Shown piece by piece: positions 1 through 7,571 of a stretch of DNA of 27,295 nt (positions are counted from its first letter, which is position 1; each line of letters starts with the position of its first letter). Location of the stretch: NCBI GenBank assembly GCA_050181465.1, contig JBFXDD010000051.1:1-27295 (forward strand). Direction: 5' to 3'. The stretch comes from JACRLW01 sp050181465. GTDB lineage: Bacteria > Planctomycetota > UBA1135 > UBA2386. A program made the translations under genes and the position numbers. Under the pieces are notes generated by a model. It did no database searches. It had not been told where the DNA came from and saw nothing but the letters and a program-made list of their open reading frames with translations.

Positions 1-357
1 GCGATCGAGCTGACCAAGTTCGTTCACGAACGGCACCCGGGCACCAAGCAGCCGCGCAATTACCAGAGCGACATCGTGGTCCACAGCGGGGGCGACGCGA
101 CGCCGATGTTGATCCGGATGAACGAACCGCTGCGACGCGAGGGCTACGTCGCCTACCAGAGCAGTTACGGCCCCGAGCCGGCGGCCCCGGGTGAGCGGCG
201 CTATTCGGTGCTCGCGGTATCGCGCAATCCTGCGGATCAATGGCCGCTCTACTCCTTGCTCGTGATGACTGCGGGAATGCTTCTCCACTTCGTCGCCAAA
301 CTGTTCCGCTGGATACGTCGCGAAACGAACGCTCGTCAGGCCGGAGTCTCCGCATGA
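1..357 (+). CDS. ResB-like cytochrome c biogenesis protein, C-terminal part (5' end outside window)
   Basis: The frame is open from base 1 to a TGA at 355-357, giving 118 residues of the C-terminus of a longer protein. ResB/Ccs1 works with CcsA in System II cytochrome c maturation, where it helps deliver heme and reduced apocytochrome on the outer face of the membrane. The visible signature is the end of the periplasmic domain (RMNEPLRREGYVAYQSSYG, then YSVLAVSRNP) followed by one last membrane helix (WPLYSLLVMTAGMLLHFV) and a basic tail. That order is characteristic of ResB C-termini. The downstream neighbour is CcsA, whose ATG overlaps this stop codon by four bases (ATGA), so the two are translationally coupled. 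I am confident of the family. Upstream domains cannot be judged. Confidence 0.85.
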   Translation, partial: AIELTKFVHERHPGTKQPRNYQSDIVVHSGGDATPMLIRMNEPLRREGYVAYQSSYGPEPAAPGERRYSVLAVSRNPADQWPLYSLLVMTAGMLLHFVAKLFRWIRRETNARQAGVSA

Positions 358-2432
358 TCTTTCGTCACATGATCCGGTTCGTGTCGGCTGCGATCGTCGT
401 GGTCGCGACGTCTCTCCTCGATGCTCGCGCGCAGGACGCTTCGGCGATCACGCGGCGGACGCCCTACCCCGCCGACTTCGTTGCGGCGATGGAAGAGTTG
501 CCCGTTCAGGATCTGGGTCGCGTGAAGGCGCTGCGCTCGATGGTCGACCCATTCCTCCTGCAGTGGAACGAGCGCCGGACCTTCACCGTTCCGAAGGAGG
601 AGCGCTTCGGCGATCTGGCGGGCACGAAGTTGAGCGCCGTCGAGGTCTTGCTCGATCTGCTGCGGCATCCTCGCCAGGCGGACGAGTATCCGATGTTCGT
701 GGTCACCGATCGCGAGATCCTGGATGCGATCGGTTTGTCGTCGATCGCGAATACCAAACGCGGACGTCATTCGTATGCCGAGCTGTCGACCGGCCGCGAG
801 AAGCTGGTCGAGCTGGTGCGCGATCATCTCGAAAGGGAGGACAGCGAGTGTTCGCGGCTGGTCAATCTCGGCAAGTATCTCTACGGCGACCTGCGCCGCT
901 ACGAGATGGCGAGAGACGCGTTTGCGGTCCTGCGCGACGGCCTCCGCTACGAATCGAGCGAGTTGTTGGCGGCCGCGTTTCCGAGTGCCAGTGCAAAGGA
1001 CGGCAAGTACGCCGTGGATCTCTCGATGGTGATCCCTGCGCTGGCGCGACTCGTGCCGGTGCACATGCGCTTGGACGAGCAGGCGCGCGATACCAGCCAG
1101 CCGATGGCGGACGACCTGCTGAAGGAGCGCGCGGTTCTCGCGCGGTTCCTTCGCGATGTCGAATTCGGCACGATGCGGGCAGCCAACTTCGCGTTCCTTC
1201 CGCCGGTCGATGCCGGACAGGAGAGGTGGAGCAACCTGTTCGAATTCGCCGAGGCAGCGGTCGCCGGTGACGTGCGGGGCGACGACCCTCGCATCGCACT
1301 GGTCGCGAGCCTCGAACGGATGATGCGCGCGGGCGACGATGCGGCAGCCCTCGTCGCGGCCTCTGTCGAGATCTCCGCCAACGCCGCGAGACTGTCGTCG
1401 TCGCGTGCGGATGCGGCAAAGATCGGTCTGGAGGTCGCCTACTTGCGGAGCGACTGGTTCTACCGGGCGATGATGGTGTTCTTGCTCGGCTTCGTCCTCG
1501 CCGCGATCACGTGGATCGCGCCGCGATCCTCGCGGTGGCTCGCCCGCGCAGTGTGGGTGTTGGCGATCCTCGGTCTGGGAATGGTCGTGACCGGGATCAC
1601 ACAGCGTTGCATGCTGCTGTCGCGTCCGCCGGTCTCGACCCTCTACGAGACGATCGTCTTCATCACCGGCGTCGCGGTTCTCCTCGCGTTGCTGGTCGAG
1701 TTCATCGGGCGGCGCAAGATCGCGCTGCCCGTCGCCGTGGCGCTGGGCAGTCTCGGACTCTTCATCGCTCAGCGTTACGAGTTCCACGCCGCAGAGGACA
1801 CGCTCAAGGAGCTGCAGGCGGTGCTGCGCACCAACTTCTGGCTGGGCGTGCACGTCGTGACCGTGACGATCGGCTACGCCTCGACCCTTCTCGCCGGCTT
1901 CATCGCACACGTGTTCCTGGTCGGGAAGCTGTTCGCGCCCGACGGACGTCGCCCCGAGTTCTTCCAGAACCTCGGGCGCATGGTCTACGGCGTGTTGTGC
2001 TTCGCGACCTTCTTCGCGACTTTCGGCACGATCACCGGCGGCATCTGGGCGAACGATTCCTGGGGCCGGTTCTGGGGCTGGGATCCGAAGGAGAACGGCG
2101 CGCTGCTGATCGTGCTGGCGCAGCTCGTGATCCTGCATGCCCGCATGGGCGGACTGGTACGCAACTGGGGAATGTGCTTCCTCGCCGTGCTCGCCAACTG
2201 CGTGGTCGCGTTCTCCTGGTGGCACACCAACGCGATGGGGATCGGCCTGCACAGCTACGGCTTCGATGCCGGGCTGTACCGCGCGACGATGATCTTCTAT
2301 GGGTCGCAGGGCCTGGTCTTCGTCATCGGATTGGTTGCCTACCTGATCGAGCGCAGCGGCAAGACCGCGGCGAATGCGCGTACTTCGCTTCCGCGCGGCG
2401 ACTCCGGGCCGCTGCCGGCCGTCGAAGTCTGA
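354..2432 (+). CDS. ccsA: Cytochrome c biogenesis protein CcsA with long N-terminal periplasmic domain
   Basis: This is the heme-handling partner of ResB in System II cytochrome c maturation, an integral membrane protein of 692 aa. The start at 354 overlaps the ResB stop; an earlier in-frame ATG at 240 would lie deep inside ResB and is rejected. Residues 1-27 look like a signal peptide ending ARAQ. Residues about 35-350 form a hydrophilic domain containing LPVQDLGRVKAL, which resembles a segment I recall from large CcsBA-type proteins. From about residue 360 there are roughly eight membrane helices. The heme-binding WWD-type motif lies near residues 565-580 (WGRFWGWDPKE), with conserved histidines near residue 500 (GVHVVTVT) and residue 623 (WWHTNAMG). 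Classical CcsA proteins are about 300-400 aa, so the extra half is notable although not unusual for fused or extended lineages. Confidence 0.92.
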   Translation: MIFRHMIRFVSAAIVVVATSLLDARAQDASAITRRTPYPADFVAAMEELPVQDLGRVKALRSMVDPFLLQWNERRTFTVPKEERFGDLAGTKLSAVEVLLDLLRHPRQADEYPMFVVTDREILDAIGLSSIANTKRGRHSYAELSTGREKLVELVRDHLEREDSECSRLVNLGKYLYGDLRRYEMARDAFAVLRDGLRYESSELLAAAFPSASAKDGKYAVDLSMVIPALARLVPVHMRLDEQARDTSQPMADDLLKERAVLARFLRDVEFGTMRAANFAFLPPVDAGQERWSNLFEFAEAAVAGDVRGDDPRIALVASLERMMRAGDDAAALVAASVEISANAARLSSSRADAAKIGLEVAYLRSDWFYRAMMVFLLGFVLAAITWIAPRSSRWLARAVWVLAILGLGMVVTGITQRCMLLSRPPVSTLYETIVFITGVAVLLALLVEFIGRRKIALPVAVALGSLGLFIAQRYEFHAAEDTLKELQAVLRTNFWLGVHVVTVTIGYASTLLAGFIAHVFLVGKLFAPDGRRPEFFQNLGRMVYGVLCFATFFATFGTITGGIWANDSWGRFWGWDPKENGALLIVLAQLVILHARMGGLVRNWGMCFLAVLANCVVAFSWWHTNAMGIGLHSYGFDAGLYRATMIFYGSQGLVFVIGLVAYLIERSGKTAANARTSLPRGDSGPLPAVEV

Positions 2433-2499
2433 GCGTGTTCGCGGTTGGCCCAGGGCGCGGGCCTCTGGCATGATTCCGCGGCTCCGTTCCTGCGAAACC

Positions 2500-3876
2500 A
2501 TGCCTCCCGCTCTTCTTGGCCCGCGGTTGTCCGCGATGATGTTCCTCCAGTTCTTCCTGTGGGGGAGCTGGTATGTCACGGCACCGGCCTATCTGGGCAA
2601 GATCGGGTTCGGCGGGTCGGACATCGGTTGGACTTACTCGGTGGGGCCGATCGCCGGGATGATTTCGCCGTTGTTCGTCGGCCTAATCGCGGATCGCTTC
2701 TTCGCCGCGGAGCGTCTGCTCGGGGCACTGCATCTAATGGGTGCGGCGGCGATGTACTACGCGACGACCTTGATGCGATCTGAGTCGCCGGATCCGGCAC
2801 TCATCAATGTGGCGTTCTTCGCGCACATGCTGTGCTACTACCCGACGCTGGCGCTGACGAACACGCTGGCGATGCGCAACTTGTCCGATACGCAGCGGCA
2901 GTTCCCGGTCGTGCGAGCCTTCGGCACATTGGGGTGGATCGTCGCCGGATTCACGATCAGCCAGCTCGCCGTCGGCGCTGCGATCGGCATGTTCCAGGTC
3001 GCGGCGATCGCCGGGGCGGCACTCGGCGTCTACTCCGTGCTCATGTTGCCGCACACCCCGCCCACGCGGGGCGAGCGTGGTCGCGTACGCGATGTGCTCG
3101 GTCTCGACGCGCTGTCGTTGTTGAAGGATCGCAACTACGCGGTCTTCCTCCTCTGTTCCTTCCTGATCTGCATCCCCTTGGCGTTCTACTACCAGCTCGC
3201 CGCACGCGGAGCGGAAGCGGCAGGAGTCACCGACATCGGCTTCAAGATGACCTACGGCCAGATGTCGGAGGTCGCGTTCATGGTGTTGATGCCGCTGTGC
3301 TTCGCCCGCCTGGGTGTCAAGTGGATGCTCGCCGTGGGGATGTTGGCCTGGGTCGCTCGTTACGCGATGTTCAGCTACGGCGTGCCGAACGACGCGCAGA
3401 TGCTGGTTCTCGTCGGCATCGCGCTTCACGGCATCTGCTATGACTTCTTCTTTGTGACCGGGCAGATCTACACCGACCAGCGATCGCCTGCGGCGATGCG
3501 CGGTCAGGCCCAAGGCTTCTTGGTGTTCTGCACGCTCGGGGTGGGCATGTTCCTCGGCGCGAAGATCGGCGGTGAAGCCGAGGCGCACTACACACCGCCT
3601 GCTGCCGCCGTGCTGCTGAGCGAGGCCGGCACGGGCGAGGCCGAGCGTATCGCGATCGCGAGACGATTCGACTTGGGGCAAGTCCCCGACGCGGAACGTG
3701 ATGCGGTGACCGCGCGCGACAAGGCCCTCGAGAGCGAGGTCAACGCCAAGCGTCTCGCCGCTTACGAGCAGATGGACTGGGCATCGATCTGGAAGTGGCC
3801 GGCGATCGGGGCCGGCATCGTGCTGCTCCTGTTTCTTGCGCTGTTCCGCGCTCCCAAGCTGCAGGTCGAGGGTTGA
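2500..3876 (+). CDS. MFS transporter, nucleoside permease (NupG/XapB)-like
   Basis: This is a polytopic membrane transporter of 458 aa resembling the nucleoside:H+ symporter family within the MFS. The opening (MMFLQFFLWGSWYVTAPAYL) followed by repeated hydrophobic helices and the short basic loop GLIADRFFAAERLL fits that family; the substrate is inferred only. About 75 hydrophilic, charged residues near positions 350-425 separate the last two helices, longer than the usual MFS loop. The chosen ATG at 2500 lies closest to the first helix. An in-frame ATG at 2470 would add ten residues, and neither start has a clear Shine-Dalgarno. The gene follows ccsA by 67 bp, a gap containing a short GGCCC/GGGCC inverted repeat, and precedes a phosphatase gene by 4 bp, so it is probably cotranscribed with that one. 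Confidence 0.82.
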   Translation: MPPALLGPRLSAMMFLQFFLWGSWYVTAPAYLGKIGFGGSDIGWTYSVGPIAGMISPLFVGLIADRFFAAERLLGALHLMGAAAMYYATTLMRSESPDPALINVAFFAHMLCYYPTLALTNTLAMRNLSDTQRQFPVVRAFGTLGWIVAGFTISQLAVGAAIGMFQVAAIAGAALGVYSVLMLPHTPPTRGERGRVRDVLGLDALSLLKDRNYAVFLLCSFLICIPLAFYYQLAARGAEAAGVTDIGFKMTYGQMSEVAFMVLMPLCFARLGVKWMLAVGMLAWVARYAMFSYGVPNDAQMLVLVGIALHGICYDFFFVTGQIYTDQRSPAAMRGQAQGFLVFCTLGVGMFLGAKIGGEAEAHYTPPAAAVLLSEAGTGEAERIAIARRFDLGQVPDAERDAVTARDKALESEVNAKRLAAYEQMDWASIWKWPAIGAGIVLLLFLALFRAPKLQVEG

Positions 3877-3880
3877 GTTG

Positions 3881-4381
3881 ATGCGCACCCTTCTCTTGAT
3901 GCGACACGCCAAGTCCGACTGGGGAGATGCCGGGCTTCGCGATCACGATCGGCCGCTGAATGCTCGCGGTGAGGCCGCTGCGCCACGCATGGGCCGATTG
4001 CTCGTGGAGAGGTCGATGGTCCCGACTCGTATCCTCCTGTCGACAGCGGTGCGCGCGCGGCAGACCGCGGAGCTCGTGGCCGACGCTGCGGGAGTGCGCA
4101 CGGAGAACTGCGTATCGCTGGAGGACCTTTACCTCGCGCCGCCGTCGGTGCTGCTCGAGTCGATCGCGCGGCGTGGCGGTGATGCGGAAGTCCTGCTGGT
4201 GGTCGCGCACAACCCCGGCATCGAGGAACTGGTCTCGCTGTTGGGCCGACATCCCGAAGCGTTCCCGACTGCCGCACTCGCCGGATTCCGACTCGGGATC
4301 GACGAGTGGGCGGAGGCGGAACTGGACATGGATGCGGAGCTGGTCGGAGTGTGGCGTCCGCGCGAGTTGGAGAACCCATGA
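3881..4381 (+). CDS. SixA-like histidine phosphatase
   Basis: This is a 166-aa single-domain member of the histidine phosphatase (phosphoglycerate mutase-like) superfamily, closest in layout to SixA, which removes phosphate from phosphohistidine in phosphorelay or PTS proteins. The catalytic RHA tripeptide is at residues 8-10 (LLMRHAKSDW), phosphate-pocket arginines lie in STAVRARQTAE around residue 58, and the second catalytic histidine is in VAHNPG at about residue 110. The length matches SixA. The start at 3881 is 4 bp after the MFS stop, with a GGTCGAGGG stretch upstream that may act as ribosome binding site. The stop overlaps the next gene's ATG (ATGA). The true substrate is unknown: no PTS or histidine-kinase gene is visible nearby, and SixA-like proteins may act on other phospho-substrates. 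Confidence 0.85.
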   Translation: MRTLLLMRHAKSDWGDAGLRDHDRPLNARGEAAAPRMGRLLVERSMVPTRILLSTAVRARQTAELVADAAGVRTENCVSLEDLYLAPPSVLLESIARRGGDAEVLLVVAHNPGIEELVSLLGRHPEAFPTAALAGFRLGIDEWAEAELDMDAELVGVWRPRELENP

Positions 4382-5316
4382 ACGGCTACACGGACCGATC
4401 GGGTCGAGAGATCGGCACCACTCGCCGACGGCTCCTGACCGGCGCATTCGAAGGTGCGATCGCGGGAGCGCTGCTCGGCAGCGGCGTGACTGCGCAAGCG
4501 CAGCCGGGTCTTGTCGCGAAGCGTCCCAAGAAGGCCGTCAAGATCGGCATGGTCGCGATCGACGGGTCGCTCGAGCACAAGTTCAAGTCGCTTGTTCGGC
4601 TTGGTTTCGATGGCGTCGAGATGGACAGCCCGAGCGATCTCGATCCACAGGAAGTGATCGCGGCGCGTGATGCGGCGGGCATCGCGATTCCCGGAGTCGT
4701 GGACTCGGCGCACTGGAGTCAGCCGTTCTCGCATCCGGATGCGAAGGTTCGTGAGCAGGGAGTGCGCGCGCTCGAGACCGCTCTGCGCGATGCCGCCCGG
4801 TTCGGAGCGACCTCCGTGCTCGTCGTGCCGGCGGTCGTCAGTAAGGAAGTCGGCTATGCCGATGCCTATCGACGATCGCAACACGAGATCCGCAAGCTGC
4901 TTCCACTCGCTCGTGAACTCGGGGTGCGCATCGCCTTCGAGAACGTCTGGAACAACTTCCTGCTCAGTCCGCTGGAGATGGCCCGCTACGTCGACGAGTT
5001 CGAGGATCCCTTGGTCGGCGTGCACCTCGACCCCGGCAATCTCGTGCGCTTCGGTTGGCCGGAGCATTGGATCGAGGTCTTGGGCGCGCGGATCCTCAAG
5101 ATGGACGTGAAGGACTACAGCCGGAAGAAGCAGCTCGAGGAAGGGCTGTGGAAGGGCTTCGAAGTCGAGATCGGCGACGGCGACACCGATTGGCCCGCGG
5201 TGGTCGCCGCCGCGCGCGCCGTCGGCTACGAGGGTTGGTACACCGCTGAAGTCGCGGGCGGCGGTGAAGATCGACTGCGCACGATTTCCGAGCGCATGAG
5301 TCGCTTGCTCGGCTGA
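4378..5316 (+). CDS. Tat-exported sugar phosphate isomerase/epimerase-like TIM-barrel protein
   Basis: A 312-aa protein of the xylose-isomerase-like TIM-barrel superfamily. It begins with a likely twin-arginine signal (TTRRRLLTG at residues 14-22, then an Ala/Gly-rich hydrophobic stretch ending AQAQ), so the folded enzyme is probably exported. Barrel strands carry the expected metal-ligand positions: E81 (GVEMD), H112 (DSAHW), E188 or its neighbour (IAFENVWNN), the H-x-D pair near residues 216-218 (VHLDPGN), KMDVKDY near 241 and E291 (YTAEVAGGG). The family isomerises or epimerises sugars and polyols, but the substrate cannot be read from sequence. The ATG at 4378 overlaps the phosphatase stop by four bases, so translation is coupled. 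The gene ends 31 bp before a convergent gene, with a hairpin in the gap. Confidence 0.87.
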   Translation: MNGYTDRSGREIGTTRRRLLTGAFEGAIAGALLGSGVTAQAQPGLVAKRPKKAVKIGMVAIDGSLEHKFKSLVRLGFDGVEMDSPSDLDPQEVIAARDAAGIAIPGVVDSAHWSQPFSHPDAKVREQGVRALETALRDAARFGATSVLVVPAVVSKEVGYADAYRRSQHEIRKLLPLARELGVRIAFENVWNNFLLSPLEMARYVDEFEDPLVGVHLDPGNLVRFGWPEHWIEVLGARILKMDVKDYSRKKQLEEGLWKGFEVEIGDGDTDWPAVVAAARAVGYEGWYTAEVAGGGEDRLRTISERMSRLLG

Positions 5317-5325
5317 GGTGGCACG

Positions 5326-5351
5326 GTGATCGCCGCGCGCCGAGCGATCAC
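5326..5351. terminator. Hairpin between convergent genes (candidate bidirectional terminator)
   Basis: The gap between two convergent genes contains an exact 8-bp inverted repeat, GTGATCGC at 5326-5333 and GCGATCAC at 5344-5351, with a 10-base loop. The right arm overlaps the TGA stop (TCA at 5348-5350) of the minus-strand membrane protein. There is no U-tract on either side, so intrinsic termination would be weak or need a factor. Its position makes shared transcription termination the simplest reading. Confidence 0.45.
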
Positions 5352-5998
5352 TCGTCCGGATCGCCGCGATCGCCCCGCAGGATGGCGGCGAGTGCTGCCG
5401 CAGTCGCCATCCCGCTCACCGTGAGCGGCAGCCAGACCAATGCCTGCGCGGATGCCAGGAAGCCGAAGCGATCCACCGTCTCCGTCAGCTTCAACTCCTC
5501 GGGCAAGTAGGTGAGGTGGGAGTGCCAGTTGGTCGCGACTCCGATGGCCGTGAGCACGACGACCAGCCCGCGAATCAGCAGCGCGTAGGTGAAGGTGTAG
5601 CGGAACAACTTCGGCCACGCGCGCACCGCGAAGATCAGGCCGACAACTGCGCCGACCGCCATCCCGATCGCCGTGCCGGGCCAGGTCAGACTGTTCACGC
5701 TGAGCGCCCCCGCGGTGAGCACCGCGGCGACGCCGAGCAAGCCGAGGATGAACGAGAGTCCCGGTCGGTCGGGTCCGCCGCCGACGCCCGCGACGCGCCA
5801 GCCGAACCAGAAGCCGAAGATCGGGATCAACCAGACGATGCCGACGGCGGCGAAGCTGGGGCCGCCGTCTCTCGCGAAGAATCGCGGGTCGAGGCCGAGC
5901 GCTTCGCCGATCAGGCGCGCGGAGAGCACGGCGATGCTGAGGATCAGCGGGATCTTTGCGAGCGCGATCGCCTTCGGAAGTGGCTTGGAGTTGGGCAT
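5348..5998 (-). CDS. Integral membrane protein of unknown function, partner of the GTPase
   Basis: I do not recognise this 216-aa protein. It is almost entirely hydrophobic, with about six membrane segments: one near residues 10-28, WLIPIFGFWFGWRV, a LSFILGLLGVAAVLTAGAL stretch, GTAIGMAVGAVVGLIFAV, YALLIRGLVVVLTAIGVA, and LASAQALVWLPLTVSG near the C-terminus. It ends with a charged tail (ILRGDRGDPDE). The ATG at 5998 is 17 bp downstream of the GTPase stop on the same strand, and a GAGGG just after that stop could serve as ribosome binding site, so the two probably form an operon. That pairing suggests a membrane-associated role for the GTPase product, but this is inference. Its 3' end overlaps a hairpin shared with the convergent TIM-barrel gene. 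Confidence 0.75.
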   Translation of the reverse strand: MPNSKPLPKAIALAKIPLILSIAVLSARLIGEALGLDPRFFARDGGPSFAAVGIVWLIPIFGFWFGWRVAGVGGGPDRPGLSFILGLLGVAAVLTAGALSVNSLTWPGTAIGMAVGAVVGLIFAVRAWPKLFRYTFTYALLIRGLVVVLTAIGVATNWHSHLTYLPEELKLTETVDRFGFLASAQALVWLPLTVSGMATAAALAAILRGDRGDPDE

Positions 5999-6015
5999 TG
6001 CAGTTGGATGGACCC

Positions 6016-7500
6016 TCAGGCCGAAGCTGCCGAGGATCCCGTAGACGTGGCGCGATGAGTTCCGCTGGGCTGGGCGTAGCCGTCGTTGAGGCGCTGCACC
6101 AGGTTGGTGGTCGTCGCGAGCACACGCTCGACCTCGTCCTCGGCGCGCCGCGACCATCCCTTCGGCCGCGCCGCGAACAACGAACTCGTCCAGCGCGTGC
6201 TGCGCATGAAGGCCTCGCTGATGCGCATCGCCGGCATGGTGTCCCGCGGCTCGGCTTCGAGACGGCCGCGCACGTATCCCGCAGCGAGGGCGCGGATGCG
6301 CGTGTGGAGGAAGAACAGCACCAGCGCGATGACGCCGAACTTGACGACCTCGATGCCGATCCTGCCGAGCCCGAGGTCGTCGGACGGGAACGACTTCCAG
6401 CGTTCGATCCAGGTCGAGAGGCCGTCCTTCGCGATCAGGGCACCCGCGATGCCGCCGAGGATCGCCAGCATGACGAAGTCCAAGGTCAAGACGAGCCTCC
6501 GCCACGAAGCCCGCGCCGCGGCGATCCTCGGCAGCGCACGTTCCTTGATCTTCAGCGCGGTCTGTTCCAGCGTCTCGACCACTCGATAGGCGCGACCGAC
6601 TTCGACGGCCTTCATGCGGTCCTGGATCTCGGCGAGGTCCTTGTCGCGCTTCTGTTCGTAACGCTGCCGCTGTTCGGAGTCCGCGATGGGAAAGGCGCAG
6701 TCGGGGTTGTAGATCGCGTAGAAGCGGCCGGAGGTCACGCCCTTCTCGGCCAGCGCGCGTTGCCAGGCGGCGAACACTTCCTCGGGGTTGTCCTCGCGCG
6801 CGGTGGTGTCCATCTGATTGAGGATGAACAGGAACTTCTCGGTGTCTGGGCGTTGCTGGATCGCGCCGACCAGGTACTCCAGGGTGTCGCGCATCGCACC
6901 AGGTTCCGGATGACGGGCGTCGAAGAACAGCAGCACCAGGTCGCAACGCTCGATGAGGTACGCGGTGAGGCGGAGAATCGTCGCGCGCTGGTGATCAGCA
7001 TCGAAGCCTGGCGAATCGATGAGGATCTTGCCGCGCAGAGCCTCGCTGTTGCAGGTCTTGAGCTGGAGGAAGCGATCGGCGTGCGCGGTCTCCGCGGGCA
7101 CGAGCCGCGCGATCTCGTCATTGATGCCGTAGAAGGGGAAGCGAGGATCGGCGTCGAGTGCGCTGCCCGGCAGCGTGCGCTGCTGCGGGTCGGTCGAGTG
7201 GCAGAGCACCGTGAAGTGGTCGTCGACGGCCTGGTTCCCTGTGCGTTGCAGCTTCTGGCCGAGGTACCAGTTCACGAAGCTCGACTTGCCGGCCGAGAAG
7301 GTGCCGAGGATCGCGGTCATCGGCCACCACGGCACCTGGAAGGCGAAGGACTCGTCACCACGCAGGAGGCCGATGCCGTGCACGACTCGGTCCAAAGCGC
7401 GGAACTGCCGCACGACATCCAACAAGGTCGGATTCTCGCGCTCGAGGTGCTGCTCGAGGTCGCGGATGCGGCGATGGGATTCGGTGACAGCCTGCTGCAT
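6016..7500 (-). CDS. Dynamin/EHD-like GTPase with two C-terminal membrane segments
   Basis: A 494-aa protein with a complete P-loop GTPase domain: G1 GTFSAGKSS at residues 66-74, switch region QAVDDHFTVLC near 90-100 with a candidate G2 threonine, G3 DSPGF at 162-166 and G4 NQMD at 228-231. The layout and the GTFSAGKSSF wording resemble bacterial dynamin-like and EHD-type GTPases, which bind and remodel membranes. Residues about 280-335 are charged and probably helical. Two hydrophobic segments follow near residues 337-358 and 384-401, then a basic C-terminal region, so it is probably membrane-anchored. The start at 7500 is preferred because an upstream extension to 7569 has no family-like sequence. 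The downstream neighbour is a small polytopic membrane protein. Function is open; membrane fusion, fission or repair are family-based possibilities. Confidence 0.8.
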   Translation of the reverse strand: MQQAVTESHRRIRDLEQHLERENPTLLDVVRQFRALDRVVHGIGLLRGDESFAFQVPWWPMTAILGTFSAGKSSFVNWYLGQKLQRTGNQAVDDHFTVLCHSTDPQQRTLPGSALDADPRFPFYGINDEIARLVPAETAHADRFLQLKTCNSEALRGKILIDSPGFDADHQRATILRLTAYLIERCDLVLLFFDARHPEPGAMRDTLEYLVGAIQQRPDTEKFLFILNQMDTTAREDNPEEVFAAWQRALAEKGVTSGRFYAIYNPDCAFPIADSEQRQRYEQKRDKDLAEIQDRMKAVEVGRAYRVVETLEQTALKIKERALPRIAAARASWRRLVLTLDFVMLAILGGIAGALIAKDGLSTWIERWKSFPSDDLGLGRIGIEVVKFGVIALVLFFLHTRIRALAAGYVRGRLEAEPRDTMPAMRISEAFMRSTRWTSSLFAARPKGWSRRAEDEVERVLATTTNLVQRLNDGYAQPSGTHRATSTGSSAASA

Positions 7501-7571
7501 GGGGCGAGGATGGTAGCTGTTGGGGTGGTTGGTGGCGATGCGGTTCCGTGGTGCTGGCGTGCGCGCCATAC

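Noticed and set aside
336..2579. Long minus-strand open frame of 747 codons opposite ccsA
   Set aside because: It is the complement of a clear membrane-protein gene. The product is Arg/His/Asp/Glu-rich with no domain signal, as expected from antisense frames in GC-rich DNA.
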